Notes: a model not told the origin generated them from the letters alone. A DNA stretch of 47,311 nucleotides from an uncultured Oscillospiraceae bacterium (GCA_910587645.1 CAJUNA010000019.1:1-47311), one strand, 5' to 3'. Counted from the first letter of the stretch, positions 31,843 through 40,049 are shown. Made by a program: numbers and translations.

Positions 31843-32220
31843 ATGGAGTTTACCGACCTGCATCCCGCCGTTACCTTCCGGCTGTATACGGATCAGAAAT
31901 GCTTCGGCCCCGGGGTCGCTATGCTGATGCGCCGGGTGCGCACCCTCCACTCGCTGCGCTCGGCGGCTATTGATATGGATATGGCCTATTCCAAGGCCTG
32001 GACCATCCTCCGGGACGCGGAGCGGGGCCTGGGCTTTAAACTGCTCCACTCTACCACCGGTGGCCGCAACGGAGGCGGCGCGTCCCTGACGGAGCAGGGG
32101 GAGCGGCTGCTGGAGGCCTACGATGCCTGCGAGCGGGAGCTGCGGGAGCATGGGAAGCGGCTGTTTATGGAGCACCTGGACGCTTTTACGGGGGAGCCGC
32201 CGGAGCCGGATAAATTGTAA
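31843..32220 (+). CDS. ModE-like winged-helix regulator (DNA-binding domain only)
   Basis: A 125-residue protein with the LysR-type winged helix of ModE: AVTFRLYTDQKCFGPGVAML, SAAIDMDMAYSKAWTILRDAE (recognition-helix region) and GGASLTEQGERLLEAYD. It lacks the C-terminal molybdate-binding MOP domains of E. coli ModE, so it is the short type common in Clostridia, whose ligand, if any, is unknown. ATG has GGAGG 7 bases upstream. Its stop codon lies in one arm of an 11-base inverted repeat that overlaps the promoter of the next gene. Confidence 0.8.
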   Translation: MEFTDLHPAVTFRLYTDQKCFGPGVAMLMRRVRTLHSLRSAAIDMDMAYSKAWTILRDAERGLGFKLLHSTTGGRNGGGASLTEQGERLLEAYDACERELREHGKRLFMEHLDAFTGEPPEPDKL

Positions 32221-32257
32221 ACTTTTCTTAAGGTCAGGGATTTGCGGTTTACAATTT
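32212..32257. repeat. 11-base inverted repeat overlapping the downstream promoter (operator candidate)
   Basis: AAATTGTAAAC (32212-32222) and GTTTACAATTT (32247-32257) are perfect inverted copies with a 24-base spacer. The left arm covers the stop of the ModE-like gene; the right arm covers the -35 box TTTACA of the next gene. The spacing of about three helical turns suits a dimeric repressor or loop. Confidence 0.55.
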
Positions 32258-32276
32258 CGCGCCGGTATGGTATCCT
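32248..32276 (+). promoter_or_regulatory. Promoter of the nucleotidyltransferase gene
   Basis: TTTACA (32248-32253), 17 bases, TATCCT (32271-32276). The -35 box lies inside the right arm of the inverted repeat. Confidence 0.5.
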
Positions 32277-32332
32277 TTTTTTGGAGAACCTCACAATGGA
32301 GGGGACAACCAAATCATGAAGGAGAAATGACT

Positions 32333-33256
32333 ATGGAAAAACCTGTTCTGGTCGTACTGGCTGCCGGAATGGGCAGCCGCTACGGCGGCCTGAAGCAGCT
32401 TGACAGCGTTGGCAGCCATGGACAGTGTCTCATCGACTATTCCCTTTACGACGCGCGGCGCGCCGGATTTGAAACCGTGATCTTTGTCATCAAGCAGGAG
32501 CTGGAGGCCGATTTCCGGGAAATGGCCGGGAACCGGATCAGCCGGGGTATGAACGTCCTGTACGCTTTCCAGCGCATGGAGGATCTGACGGAGGAGGTAG
32601 ATGTCCCGGAACGCCGTTCCAAGCCCTGGGGCACCACCCACGCGGTGCTGGCCGCCCGGGAGCTGATCCAAGGGCCATTCGCCGTCATCAACGCGGATGA
32701 CTACTATGGGCCGGAAGCTTTCCGGGTGATTTATGATTATCTGGCCCACCATACCGACCGGCCCGACTGTTTCCAGTACGCCATGGTGGGCTACCATCTG
32801 GGCAAGACCCTGTCGGATAACGGCGGCGTCACCCGGGGTGTCTGCCGTACCAATCAAGACGGGCTGCTGGAGAGCATCGTGGAGCAGCAGGGCATCCAGC
32901 GGGACGGAGACGGCGGGCGGTTTACTACCGATGATGGCCAGAGCTGGGTTTCCCTCAGCGGCAACACATTGGTATCTATGAACTTCTGGGGGTTCCAGCG
33001 CAGCTTTTTAGACGAAGCGCAGGCCCGTTTCCCCACCCTTTTGCACCGGGCGTTATCCCACCTTCCGGAGAACGGCGAGGTGCAGCTCCCGGTAATGGTG
33101 GCCGATATGTTGGACCGTGGACGGGCTCAGGTCCGGGTGCTCTCCAGCGGGGAGAAGTGGTTCGGCGTTACTTACCGGGAGGACAAGCCCTTTGTTGTGG
33201 ACGCCCTGCGGGAAAAAACGGAGCAGGGCCAGTATCCGGAGGATCTGTGGGCATAG
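32333..33256 (+). CDS. Sugar-phosphate nucleotidyltransferase-like protein
   Basis: A 307-residue protein of the NTP-transferase family, predicted to form NDP-sugars or related activated compounds. The nucleotide loop is VVLAAGMGSRYGGLKQ at residues 7-22, followed by DYSLYDARRAGFE and the metal-binding aspartates in FAVINADDYYGPEAF. The C-terminal part (WVSLSGNTLVSMNFWGF) is typical of a clostridial subfamily of unknown substrate. ATG at 32333 is preferred because GGAG lies 8 bases upstream; an ATG at 32327 is too close. The promoter overlaps a palindrome next to the ModE-like gene. Confidence 0.82.
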   Translation: MEKPVLVVLAAGMGSRYGGLKQLDSVGSHGQCLIDYSLYDARRAGFETVIFVIKQELEADFREMAGNRISRGMNVLYAFQRMEDLTEEVDVPERRSKPWGTTHAVLAARELIQGPFAVINADDYYGPEAFRVIYDYLAHHTDRPDCFQYAMVGYHLGKTLSDNGGVTRGVCRTNQDGLLESIVEQQGIQRDGDGGRFTTDDGQSWVSLSGNTLVSMNFWGFQRSFLDEAQARFPTLLHRALSHLPENGEVQLPVMVADMLDRGRAQVRVLSSGEKWFGVTYREDKPFVVDALREKTEQGQYPEDLWA

Positions 33257-33390
33257 GGAAAAATTCCATTCACCCCGCTATTCCGCAAATTTTTTGCCGC
33301 GTCCGGTATATGCTATAGGCAAAGCAGTGTGTGCTGTGTGTTGACTATCATTGTGACCGGCCAGACGGCCGGCCGGAAGGAGCATTTCCC

Positions 33391-34158
33391 ATGATATTTT
33401 ACTTTTCCGCCACAGGCAACAGCAAATACGCCGCCGAGCGTCTTGCCGCGGCTACTGAGGACCGGGTGGTCTTTCTCCGGGACGCCATCCGCAGCCGCAG
33501 CTACCGCTATGACATCGGCCGGGAAGAGCGGGTGGGCTTCGTTGTTCCGGTTTATTTTCAAGGACTGCCCAGTATCCTTCACTTCTTCCTCAAAAAGCTG
33601 GAGCTGGCGGGATATAAGGGCCAATACATCTATCTGGTGCTGACCTGCGGCCAGTGGGCGGGAAACGCGGCGGGCCAGATGGCGGCGCTGCTGGAGAAGC
33701 GGGGGCTGTCCCTCTCTGCCCGGTTCGCCGTAGTCATGGTGGACAACTACGTGCCAGCCTTCACGGTTCCCAGCGGGGAGGACGCGGCGCTGATTCTTGA
33801 TGATGCCGAGGAGGCCATTGGGGAGATCTGCCGGGCGGTCCGGGCCAGGGGGGTGGGGGACTACATCCGCTGTGCTGGCCCCGCGCCGTCCCTGCAAACG
33901 GCGCTTATGTACCCCGCCTATTCCCTGGGCCGCTCTACCAAGCCCTTTATCGTTACCGACCACTGCATTGGCTGCGGGCTGTGCCAGGAAATCTGCCCCT
34001 GCGGCGCTATTTTGATCACCGGCGGCAAGCCGGCTTGGGTCAAGTCGAAGTGCGTACGCTGCCTGGGCTGTCTCCACCGCTGCCCCGCCCAGGCCATCCA
34101 CTGGAAAAAAACGGAAGAAGACCGGGGCCGCTACTATAACCCCCGGGTGGAACCGTAA
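33391..34158 (+). CDS. EFR1-type flavodoxin-ferredoxin fusion
   Basis: A 255-residue protein. Residues 1-150 form a flavodoxin-like domain with the FMN phosphate loop FSATGNSKYAAERLA, VPVYFQGLP and LTCGQWAGNAAG. Residues about 185-240 hold two [4Fe-4S] motifs, CIGCGLCQEICPCGA and CVRCLGCLHRCPAQA. Proteins of this EFR1 class are thought to shuttle electrons in anaerobes; partners are unknown. ATG at 33391 has AAGGAG 8 bases upstream; an in-frame upstream ATG at 33331 lacks a ribosome site. Thioredoxin follows 68 bases later. Confidence 0.88.
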   Translation: MIFYFSATGNSKYAAERLAAATEDRVVFLRDAIRSRSYRYDIGREERVGFVVPVYFQGLPSILHFFLKKLELAGYKGQYIYLVLTCGQWAGNAAGQMAALLEKRGLSLSARFAVVMVDNYVPAFTVPSGEDAALILDDAEEAIGEICRAVRARGVGDYIRCAGPAPSLQTALMYPAYSLGRSTKPFIVTDHCIGCGLCQEICPCGAILITGGKPAWVKSKCVRCLGCLHRCPAQAIHWKKTEEDRGRYYNPRVEP

Positions 34159-34160
34159 AT

Positions 34161-34191
34161 TATATCCCATTTTCACGGAAAACGGGATATA
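34161..34191 (+). repeat. Hairpin between the EFR1 gene and thioredoxin
   Basis: TATATCCC pairs with GGGATATA, and TTTTC with GAAAA inside it (one A/C mismatch between), around ACG. The 3' arm runs into TATACTAT, a likely -10 region, so it may be an operator as well as a weak terminator for the EFR1 gene. Confidence 0.55.
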
Positions 34192-34226
34192 CTATAGCTG
34201 AACAACCGAAGAAGGGAGACGAAAAA

Positions 34227-34556
34227 ATGGCGCATATCACTCTGACAAAGGAAAATTTCGCCCAGGAGGTGCTTCGCTCCGAGAAGCCGGTGCTGGTGGA
34301 TTTCTGGGCCTCCTGGTGCGGCCCATGCATGGCCCTGGCCCCTGTCGTCGATGAGGTCGCCGGGGAGCAGACCGCCGTTACCGTGGGCAAGGTCAATGTG
34401 GACGATGAGCCGGAGCTGGCCCGTCAGTACCGGATCATGAGCATCCCCACCTTGATGCTGTTCAAAAACGGCGAGCCGGTCCGCCGGGAGGTGGGGGGCA
34501 AGTCCAAGGGCGAGCTTCTGCAAATGATGGGGCTGGATCCCGCACACGCCAGATAA
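34227..34556 (+). CDS. trxA: Thioredoxin
   Basis: A 109-residue thioredoxin, a cytoplasmic disulfide reductant. The active site WCGPC is at residues 30-34, followed by the conserved VNVDDEPELARQYRI and the cis-proline in MSIPTLMLFKNGE. ATG has GGGAGACG upstream. A terminator follows. A reductase gene is not adjacent. Its place after an EFR1-type flavoprotein fits a redox neighbourhood. Confidence 0.97.
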   Translation: MAHITLTKENFAQEVLRSEKPVLVDFWASWCGPCMALAPVVDEVAGEQTAVTVGKVNVDDEPELARQYRIMSIPTLMLFKNGEPVRREVGGKSKGELLQMMGLDPAHAR

Positions 34557-34561
34557 ATTTG

Positions 34562-34598
34562 GCCGGTTCCGCTTGTTGGCGGAACCGGCTGTTCTTTC
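34562..34598 (+). terminator. Intrinsic terminator of trxA
   Basis: GCCGGTTCCGC pairs perfectly with GCGGAACCGGC around TTGTTG and is followed by TGTTCTTTC. Confidence 0.8.
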
Positions 34599-34665
34599 GT
34601 GAAAGCGCACAATTTGAGCTGCCTTTTTTTGGCGCTTCCCCCAGCATTTTATCCCGTGATTTTGG

Positions 34666-34694
34666 TTGCAATTTGGGGGAAGACATTGTATAAT
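34666..34694 (+). promoter_or_regulatory. Promoter of the ssnA leader transcript
   Basis: TTGCAA (34666-34671), 17 bases, TATAAT (34689-34694). The start would fall near 34701, about 140 bases before ssnA. Confidence 0.75.
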
Positions 34695-34712
34695 GTAAAC
34701 AACAATTTGATA

Positions 34713-34813
34713 TGGTGATAGCTGCAACGTAGTGCCGTGCGCACGGGCTGAAACTATCACTCAGGTCATGCTTGAGTGTTTCAAACCATCCGGGTTTGGA
34801 ACATTTTTTCTTT
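34713..34813 (+). promoter_or_regulatory. Structured ssnA leader with terminator (riboswitch candidate)
   Basis: GTGATAG (34715-34721) pairs with CTATCAC (34754-34760), enclosing CCGTG-CACGG and a purine-rich stretch. The 3' strand of that stem overlaps CACTCA (34758-34763), which can instead pair with TGAGTG (34773-34778). Next comes GTTTCAAACC pairing with GGGTTTGGAAC and the T-run TTTTTTCTTTT (34804-34813), an intrinsic terminator before ssnA. The mutually exclusive stems and terminator are the layout of a riboswitch. It does not match the purine, Moco, TPP or THF riboswitch consensus I know. I recall a proposed ssnA candidate RNA class, but cannot confirm it. Confidence 0.6.
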
Positions 34814-34841
34814 TGCGCGGAGAAATGAAAGGAGATTCGAT

Positions 34842-36182
34842 ATGTATATTCTGGCAAATGGTAAGCTGATTACCCGCGACAGCGCGCTTCCCTGGCTCCC
34901 GGACGGCGGCGTTGCCATCGATGGCACGAAAATCGTTGATGTGGGCGCTACCGCCGGGCTGAAGGCGAAGTATCCCCAGGCGGAATTTGTAGACGCCAAG
35001 GGCGGCGTCATTATGCCCGGGCTGGTGAACGCGCACACACACATTTACTCCGCCCTGGCCCGGGGGCTGAGCATCAACGGCTTCAATCCCACAAACTTTT
35101 ACGAAGTCCTGGACGGCCAGTGGTGGTATATTGACCGCCATCTGACCCTGCAAGGCACAAAGGCCAGCGCGGACGCGTTGTATATGGACTGTATCAAGCA
35201 GGGCGTAACCACTATCTTTGACCACCATGCGTCTTTCGCGGAGATTCCCGGATCCCTGTTCCAGATTGCGGACAGCGCGAAAGAGTTTGGCATCCGTTCC
35301 TGTCTCTGCTACGAGGTCAGCGACCGGGACGGCCAGGAGAAAGCCGACCAGGCGGTGCAGGAGAACAAGGATTTTCTGGACTACTGCGAAAAGAACCCCA
35401 GCAGCATGTTGGCGGCGATGTTTGGGGGTCACGCGCTGTTTACTATCAGCGACAAGACCTTTGAGAAAATGGCCGCCGCCAACAATGGCCGCACGGGGTT
35501 CCATATCCATGTTTCCGAGGGAATGAACGATGTTTACGACAGCCTGCAAAACTATGGCCGCCGCCCGGTACAGCGGTTGCAGGATCACGGGATTTTAGGG
35601 CCAAAGACGATCCTGGGGCACTGCATCCACGTCAACACCGCTGAAATGGAGATGATCCAGGCTACCGGGACGATGTGTGTTAATAACCCCGAGAGCAATA
35701 TGGGCAACGCGGTGGGGTGTTCCCCTGTGCTTCAGTTGATGGAACGGGGGATCATGATCGGCTTAGGAACCGATGCGTACACGAACGATATGCTGGAGAG
35801 CTTGAAGGTGGCTTTGGCGATTCAGCGGCATAATGCCTGCATGCCCAACGTGGGCTGGGGTGAGGTTACCTCTATGCTGTTTAAGAACAATCCGCTGATT
35901 GGGGAGAAGTATTTTGGGGTAACGCTGGGGAAATTGGTTCCCGGCGCGGCGGCGGATGTAATTGTCATGGATTATAAGCCGTTTACGCCTTTCTCTGACG
36001 GGAACATTGACGGGCATATGCTTTTTGGCATGACGGGGCGGCAGTGCCAGACAACGGTCTGTAATGGCAGGATTTTGATGAAAGACCGGGAACTGGTTGG
36101 CATCGACGAGGAGGCTGTCAATGCCCGGATTTTGGAAGAAGCCAAAAAACTCTGGGGCAGCTTGAATCATTGCCAGTACTAA
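34842..36182 (+). CDS. ssnA: SsnA-type metal-dependent aminohydrolase
   Basis: A 446-residue amidohydrolase-superfamily enzyme. The metal site is seen as GLVNAHTHIYSALARG (about 62), with HIHVSEG (about 224), GHCIHV (about 259) and GTDAYTND (about 306). SsnA occurs with YgfK, hydantoinase-like and Xdh-type proteins in selenium-dependent purine-degrading loci, where it is thought to act on a purine-derived ring; its exact reaction here is inference. ATG at 34842 has AAAGGAG seven bases upstream; an in-frame ATG at 34776 lies inside the leader structure. ygfK follows after a 587-base non-coding block. Confidence 0.92.
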   Translation: MYILANGKLITRDSALPWLPDGGVAIDGTKIVDVGATAGLKAKYPQAEFVDAKGGVIMPGLVNAHTHIYSALARGLSINGFNPTNFYEVLDGQWWYIDRHLTLQGTKASADALYMDCIKQGVTTIFDHHASFAEIPGSLFQIADSAKEFGIRSCLCYEVSDRDGQEKADQAVQENKDFLDYCEKNPSSMLAAMFGGHALFTISDKTFEKMAAANNGRTGFHIHVSEGMNDVYDSLQNYGRRPVQRLQDHGILGPKTILGHCIHVNTAEMEMIQATGTMCVNNPESNMGNAVGCSPVLQLMERGIMIGLGTDAYTNDMLESLKVALAIQRHNACMPNVGWGEVTSMLFKNNPLIGEKYFGVTLGKLVPGAAADVIVMDYKPFTPFSDGNIDGHMLFGMTGRQCQTTVCNGRILMKDRELVGIDEEAVNARILEEAKKLWGSLNHCQY

Positions 36183-36769
36183 TTTTCCACCTTGCACGGC
36201 AGTTGTTTCTTCAAACCAGCCGGGGGGTTCCCGCCCCCGGACCCCGGGGTTACTTTTTGTGCGAACAAAAAGTAACCAAAAAACCGCTTAAACCTGCGGT
36301 TTAAGAATCCCTCATTTTATTACGGGGGTTGTTTAGTTACGCTACGACCTTTGGTTGGTTTTGTCTACCTCCAGTGCATTGGGCCGATGCCGGTGCTTGC
36401 TTCTGCGCACAGTTCTATCGGGGTGCTGGTTGCCGCGTGAGACGCGGCACGGGGGATTGTTTCCCCTCACGCGCGCCGGGAGTACCCAAAACAAAAAAGG
36501 TAGGCACTGGCAACATGCCCGTGGGTAGGCGCGAAAGACTGGCGCAGGAAGTCCACGCACTATCGGTAGAACACCGGCAGCGTACCAAAAGGCAAAATAA
36601 ACAAAGATTTCAGGAGGGATACTTAAGGGGAGGCCGGCCCCCCTTAAGGGTACTTTTGGTTCTTTTCCTACAAGGGAAAAGAACATCCCCCGTGAAGGGG
36701 AAAAGAAGAAAGAAGTTTGAATGAAAAAAGCGAAAGCCGCCCCGCAGGGGCGGCGGAAAGGAATCCGCT
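36183..36769. other. Hairpin-rich non-coding block between ssnA and ygfK
   Basis: No credible ORF. Perfect hairpins occur in series: GGTTACTTTTTGT/ACAAAAAGTAACC (36248-36277), CTTAAACC/GGTTTAAG (36287-36305), TGCCGCGT/ACGCGGCA (36431-36449), CTTAAGGGG/CCCCTTAAG with inner GGCCGGCC (36622-36648), GTTCTTTTCC/GGAAAAGAAC (36659-36684), and GCCGCCCC/GGGGCGGC just before the ygfK ribosome site. It looks like a dispersed repeat element or a structured RNA. Confidence 0.6.
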
Positions 36770-39724
36770 ATGTCAGAACTTATGATCCCGATTCCCTTTA
36801 GACAGTTGATGAATTGGATGACCGCCGAATATGAAAGGGAGTCCTCTGTCTTCGGTGTATACAGCCCCTATGTGGCAGGGGAAAAATCCCTCCCTATCTT
36901 CGGTGGGGAAAAAATCGAAACGCCCTTCGGGCCAGCCGCAGGGCCAAACACCCAGCTCGCTCAGAATATTATCGCTTCCTATTTCGGCGGCGCGCGTTTC
37001 TTTGAACTGAAAACCGTTCAGAAAATGGACGGCGCGGAGCTGTCTGCCTGTGTCAGCCGCCCCTGCATCCTGGCGGAGGACGAATGCTATAACTGCGAGT
37101 GGTCTACCGAGCTTTACGTCCCACAGGCCTATGAGGAATATGTGAAAGCTTGGTTCGCCTGCAAGATATTGGCGAAGGTCTATGGGCTGGGCGACCCGGA
37201 TGGATTTATCTTTAATATGTCCGTGGGATACGATTTGGACGGCATTAAGGGCGATAAGGTGGACAAATACCTTACCGGAATGATGGATGCCAGCAACACG
37301 CCAATCTTCCGGGAATGTGTGAAGGTCTTGAAGGAAATGTTCCCCGGTGAAGCCGCTTTCATTGACCGCATCCCAGGGCGGATTTCTGACAGCGTTACCG
37401 TCTCTACCCTCCACGGCTGTCCGCCGGATGAAATCGAACGGATCGCGTCCTACCTGATCTCCGAAAAACACCTCCACACCTTCGTTAAATGCAATCCGAC
37501 GATCCTTGGCTATGCCTCCGCCCGTTCTATTTTGGACGGTATGGGTTACGATTACATCGCTTTCGATGAACACCATTTCAAGGAAGACCTGCAATACGCC
37601 GACGCGATTCCTATGTTCCGCCGCTTACAGGCTTTGGCTGCGAAACATGGCTTGGAGTTCGGTTTGAAACTCAGCAACACCTTCCCCGTGGACGTGAAAA
37701 ATAGCGAGCTGCCCAGCGAGGAAATGTATATGGCGGGCAAAAGCTTGTTCCCCCTGACCATCGAAATGGCCCGCCGTATCAGTAAGGAATTTGACGGCCA
37801 TCTGCGCTTGAGCTACTCCGGCGGCGCGGACGCGTTCAATATCGGCAAGCTGTTCCAGTGCGGCATCTGGCCGGTTACTATGGCGACTACCGAATTGAAG
37901 CCCGGCGGATACCAGCGGTTCAAGCAAATCGGCGAAATCTTGGAAACCCTGCAATTCGAGCCCTTTACCGCTGTGGATGTGGAAAAGGTGGAAGCCTTGG
38001 CCCTGGCCGTCCGCGGCGACAAATACCACATCAAGGCCGTCAAGCTGCTGCCCAGGCGGAAATTGGAGGAAAAGGTTCCTCTGATCGACTGCTTTACCGC
38101 GCCCTGCAAGGGCGGCTGTCCCATCGGCCAGGATATCCCCGAGTACATCGAGCTTTGCCGCCAGGGAAAATATGCCAAGGCCCTGGAAGTAATTCTGGAG
38201 AAGAACCCCCTGCCCTTCATCACCGGCACGATCTGCGCCCACCACTGCATGGATAAATGCACCCGGAACTTCTACGACCGTTCCGTCCAAATCCGCGCCA
38301 CCAAACTGGCGGCGGCGGAGCGGGGATATGACAAGGTGCTGGCTTCCCTGGCCATCCCCGCACCGGTTCAGGACGGCAGGAAGGCCGCTATCATCGGCGG
38401 CGGGCCTACCGGTATGGCGGCGGCGTATTTCTGCGCCCGGGCCGGGATTCCCACCACCCTCTTTGAGAAGGAAGCAGCCCTGGGCGGCGTTGTGCGGCAT
38501 GTGATCCCCTCTTTCCGGATCAGCGGGGACGCTATTGAGAAGGATGCGGCCCTTGTGTATAAAATGGGCGTGGACGTGCGGCTGAATACGCCCGCGCCCT
38601 CTGTGGAGGAACTGAAAAAGCAGGGCTACACCCACATCCTTTTCGCCGTGGGCGCGTGGAAGGCCGGACGGCTGGATGTCTCCGGCAACGTGAAGCCTGT
38701 TATCGCCTGGATGCGGGACGTGAAAGCCGGGAAGATGGAACGGCTGGGGCATGTGGCCGTTGTGGGCGGCGGCAACACCGCTATGGACGCGGCCCGCCTG
38801 GCCCTCCGGGCCGGGGCGGAGAGCTGTACGCTGGTTTACCGCCGCACCAAGAAGTATATGCCTGCTGATGCGGAGGAGCTGGAACTTGCCATCGCCAGCG
38901 GCGTGAAATTCCTGGAACTGGCGTCCCCCGTAGAGCAGAAGGACGGCAAGCTGGTGTGCAAAAAGATGGTCCTTGGCGAACCGGACGCTTCCGGACGGCG
39001 CTCCCCCGTGGAGACGGAAGAAACGGTGGAAATCCCCTGTGATACCGTTATCTCCGCCGTGGGCGAAAAGGTGGACGCCGAAGGGCTGGCAGCTTACGGC
39101 ATAGAGGTTGGCGGAAACGGCCGTCCGGCTTTCCACACCAATCTTGAAAATGTTTACGCCGCCGGTGATGTCCTGCGGGGGCCTGCCACAGTGGTGGAGG
39201 GTATTGCCGATGCGGCGGCTTTCGCGGAAGCGGTGGCTGGCGGGAAGCACACCTATAAACTGCCCTGCCGCGCCCACGCCAGCCGGGAGGACGCCATTGC
39301 CCGGAAGGGCATCCTCTGCGAGTCTGCCAAGCGGGAGGGGGAACGCTGCTTAAGCTGCAACGTGGTCTGCCAGACCTGTGCCGATGTTTGCCCCAACAGG
39401 GCTAATGTAGTGGTGAAGCTGCCTGACGGCAGGGCGCAGCTCCTCCATGTGGACCGGATGTGCAACGAATGCGGCAACTGCCTGGTGTTCTGCCCCTACG
39501 ACAGCGCGCCGTACAAGGATAAGTTCACCCTGTTCCATGACCGGGCGGGCTTTGACGGGAGTACGGAAAACCAGGGCTTCCTGCCGCTGGGCGGCAGCAA
39601 GGTGCTGGTGCGGTTCGGCGGGAAGGTGGAGGAAATTGACTTGGACGAAACCAACGGGCTGCCTGCCGGAATCGAAATTTTGATTTATACTGTTTTGACG
39701 AAATATGCCTATTTGATTGGATAG
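36770..39724 (+). CDS. ygfK: YgfK, FAD/Fe-S oxidoreductase of the purine/selenium-dependent hydroxylase system
   Basis: A 984-residue protein. Residues about 1-420 form a dihydroorotate dehydrogenase-like barrel (ETPFGPAAGPNTQLAQN, STLHGCPPDEIE, LKLSNTFPV). Residues about 440-530 carry a GltD-type Fe-S region (APCKGGCPIGQDIPEYI, ICAHHCMDKCTR). A dinucleotide domain follows (AAIIGGGPTGMAAAYFCARA, AVVGGGNTAMDAARLALRAG, YAAGDVLRGP), and two C-terminal clusters (CLSCNVVCQTCADVCP, CNECGNCLVFCP). The length fits YgfK, once called putative selenate reductase. It is found with SsnA in anaerobic purine breakdown. AAAGGA lies 7 bases before ATG. No xdh or hydantoinase gene is nearby in the window. Confidence 0.95.
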   Translation: MSELMIPIPFRQLMNWMTAEYERESSVFGVYSPYVAGEKSLPIFGGEKIETPFGPAAGPNTQLAQNIIASYFGGARFFELKTVQKMDGAELSACVSRPCILAEDECYNCEWSTELYVPQAYEEYVKAWFACKILAKVYGLGDPDGFIFNMSVGYDLDGIKGDKVDKYLTGMMDASNTPIFRECVKVLKEMFPGEAAFIDRIPGRISDSVTVSTLHGCPPDEIERIASYLISEKHLHTFVKCNPTILGYASARSILDGMGYDYIAFDEHHFKEDLQYADAIPMFRRLQALAAKHGLEFGLKLSNTFPVDVKNSELPSEEMYMAGKSLFPLTIEMARRISKEFDGHLRLSYSGGADAFNIGKLFQCGIWPVTMATTELKPGGYQRFKQIGEILETLQFEPFTAVDVEKVEALALAVRGDKYHIKAVKLLPRRKLEEKVPLIDCFTAPCKGGCPIGQDIPEYIELCRQGKYAKALEVILEKNPLPFITGTICAHHCMDKCTRNFYDRSVQIRATKLAAAERGYDKVLASLAIPAPVQDGRKAAIIGGGPTGMAAAYFCARAGIPTTLFEKEAALGGVVRHVIPSFRISGDAIEKDAALVYKMGVDVRLNTPAPSVEELKKQGYTHILFAVGAWKAGRLDVSGNVKPVIAWMRDVKAGKMERLGHVAVVGGGNTAMDAARLALRAGAESCTLVYRRTKKYMPADAEELELAIASGVKFLELASPVEQKDGKLVCKKMVLGEPDASGRRSPVETEETVEIPCDTVISAVGEKVDAEGLAAYGIEVGGNGRPAFHTNLENVYAAGDVLRGPATVVEGIADAAAFAEAVAGGKHTYKLPCRAHASREDAIARKGILCESAKREGERCLSCNVVCQTCADVCPNRANVVVKLPDGRAQLLHVDRMCNECGNCLVFCPYDSAPYKDKFTLFHDRAGFDGSTENQGFLPLGGSKVLVRFGGKVEEIDLDETNGLPAGIEILIYTVLTKYAYLIG

Positions 39725-39734
39725 GGATGTGGAA

Positions 39735-39772
39735 CCCCCCGCCCCGGGCGCTCTCGTACCCGGAGCGGGGGG
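39735..39772 (+). terminator. Intrinsic terminator after ygfK
   Basis: CCCCCCGC-CCGGG pairs with CCCGG-GCGGGGGG (one bulge) around a 10-base loop, followed by TTTCATTTCTTTTT. Confidence 0.75.
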
Positions 39773-39908
39773 CGTTTCATTTCTTTTTCAAATTCCACCG
39801 ATACTCCCGGTGTGCTTTATCCAGGTTATATCTATCTTCTTCCGTCCGTTGTAATCGTATATTTTCATTTGTTGTTTCTCTAGTGTATGGAAAAGTGCAG
39901 ATTCATTC

Positions 39909-39937
39909 TTGACATTAGCGCGCACATCGACAATAAT
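39909..39937 (+). promoter_or_regulatory. Candidate promoter upstream of the HAD gene
   Basis: TTGACA (39909-39914), 17 bases, AATAAT (39932-39937). A second -10-like TATACT occurs at 40018-40023 without a good -35. Otherwise the 325-base gap 39725-40049 shows only the ygfK terminator. Confidence 0.4.
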
Positions 39938-40049
39938 GGGGTTAGCCGGTTCCTATGAGAGCAGCATTTGACGGGCTCTGTTTTGAGATGGCAAAAATAC
40001 GGCTGGCTGCCATGCCTTATACTGTAACTATATTGTAGGAGATGAAACA

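Noticed and set aside
36342..36686. 114-codon minus-strand frame in the ssnA-ygfK gap
   Set aside because: It runs through several perfect hairpins and has no ribosome site; treated as non-coding repeat DNA.
37625..39277. 550-codon open frame opposite ygfK
   Set aside because: Shadow of the GC-rich ygfK codons; no ribosome site and no recognisable protein.
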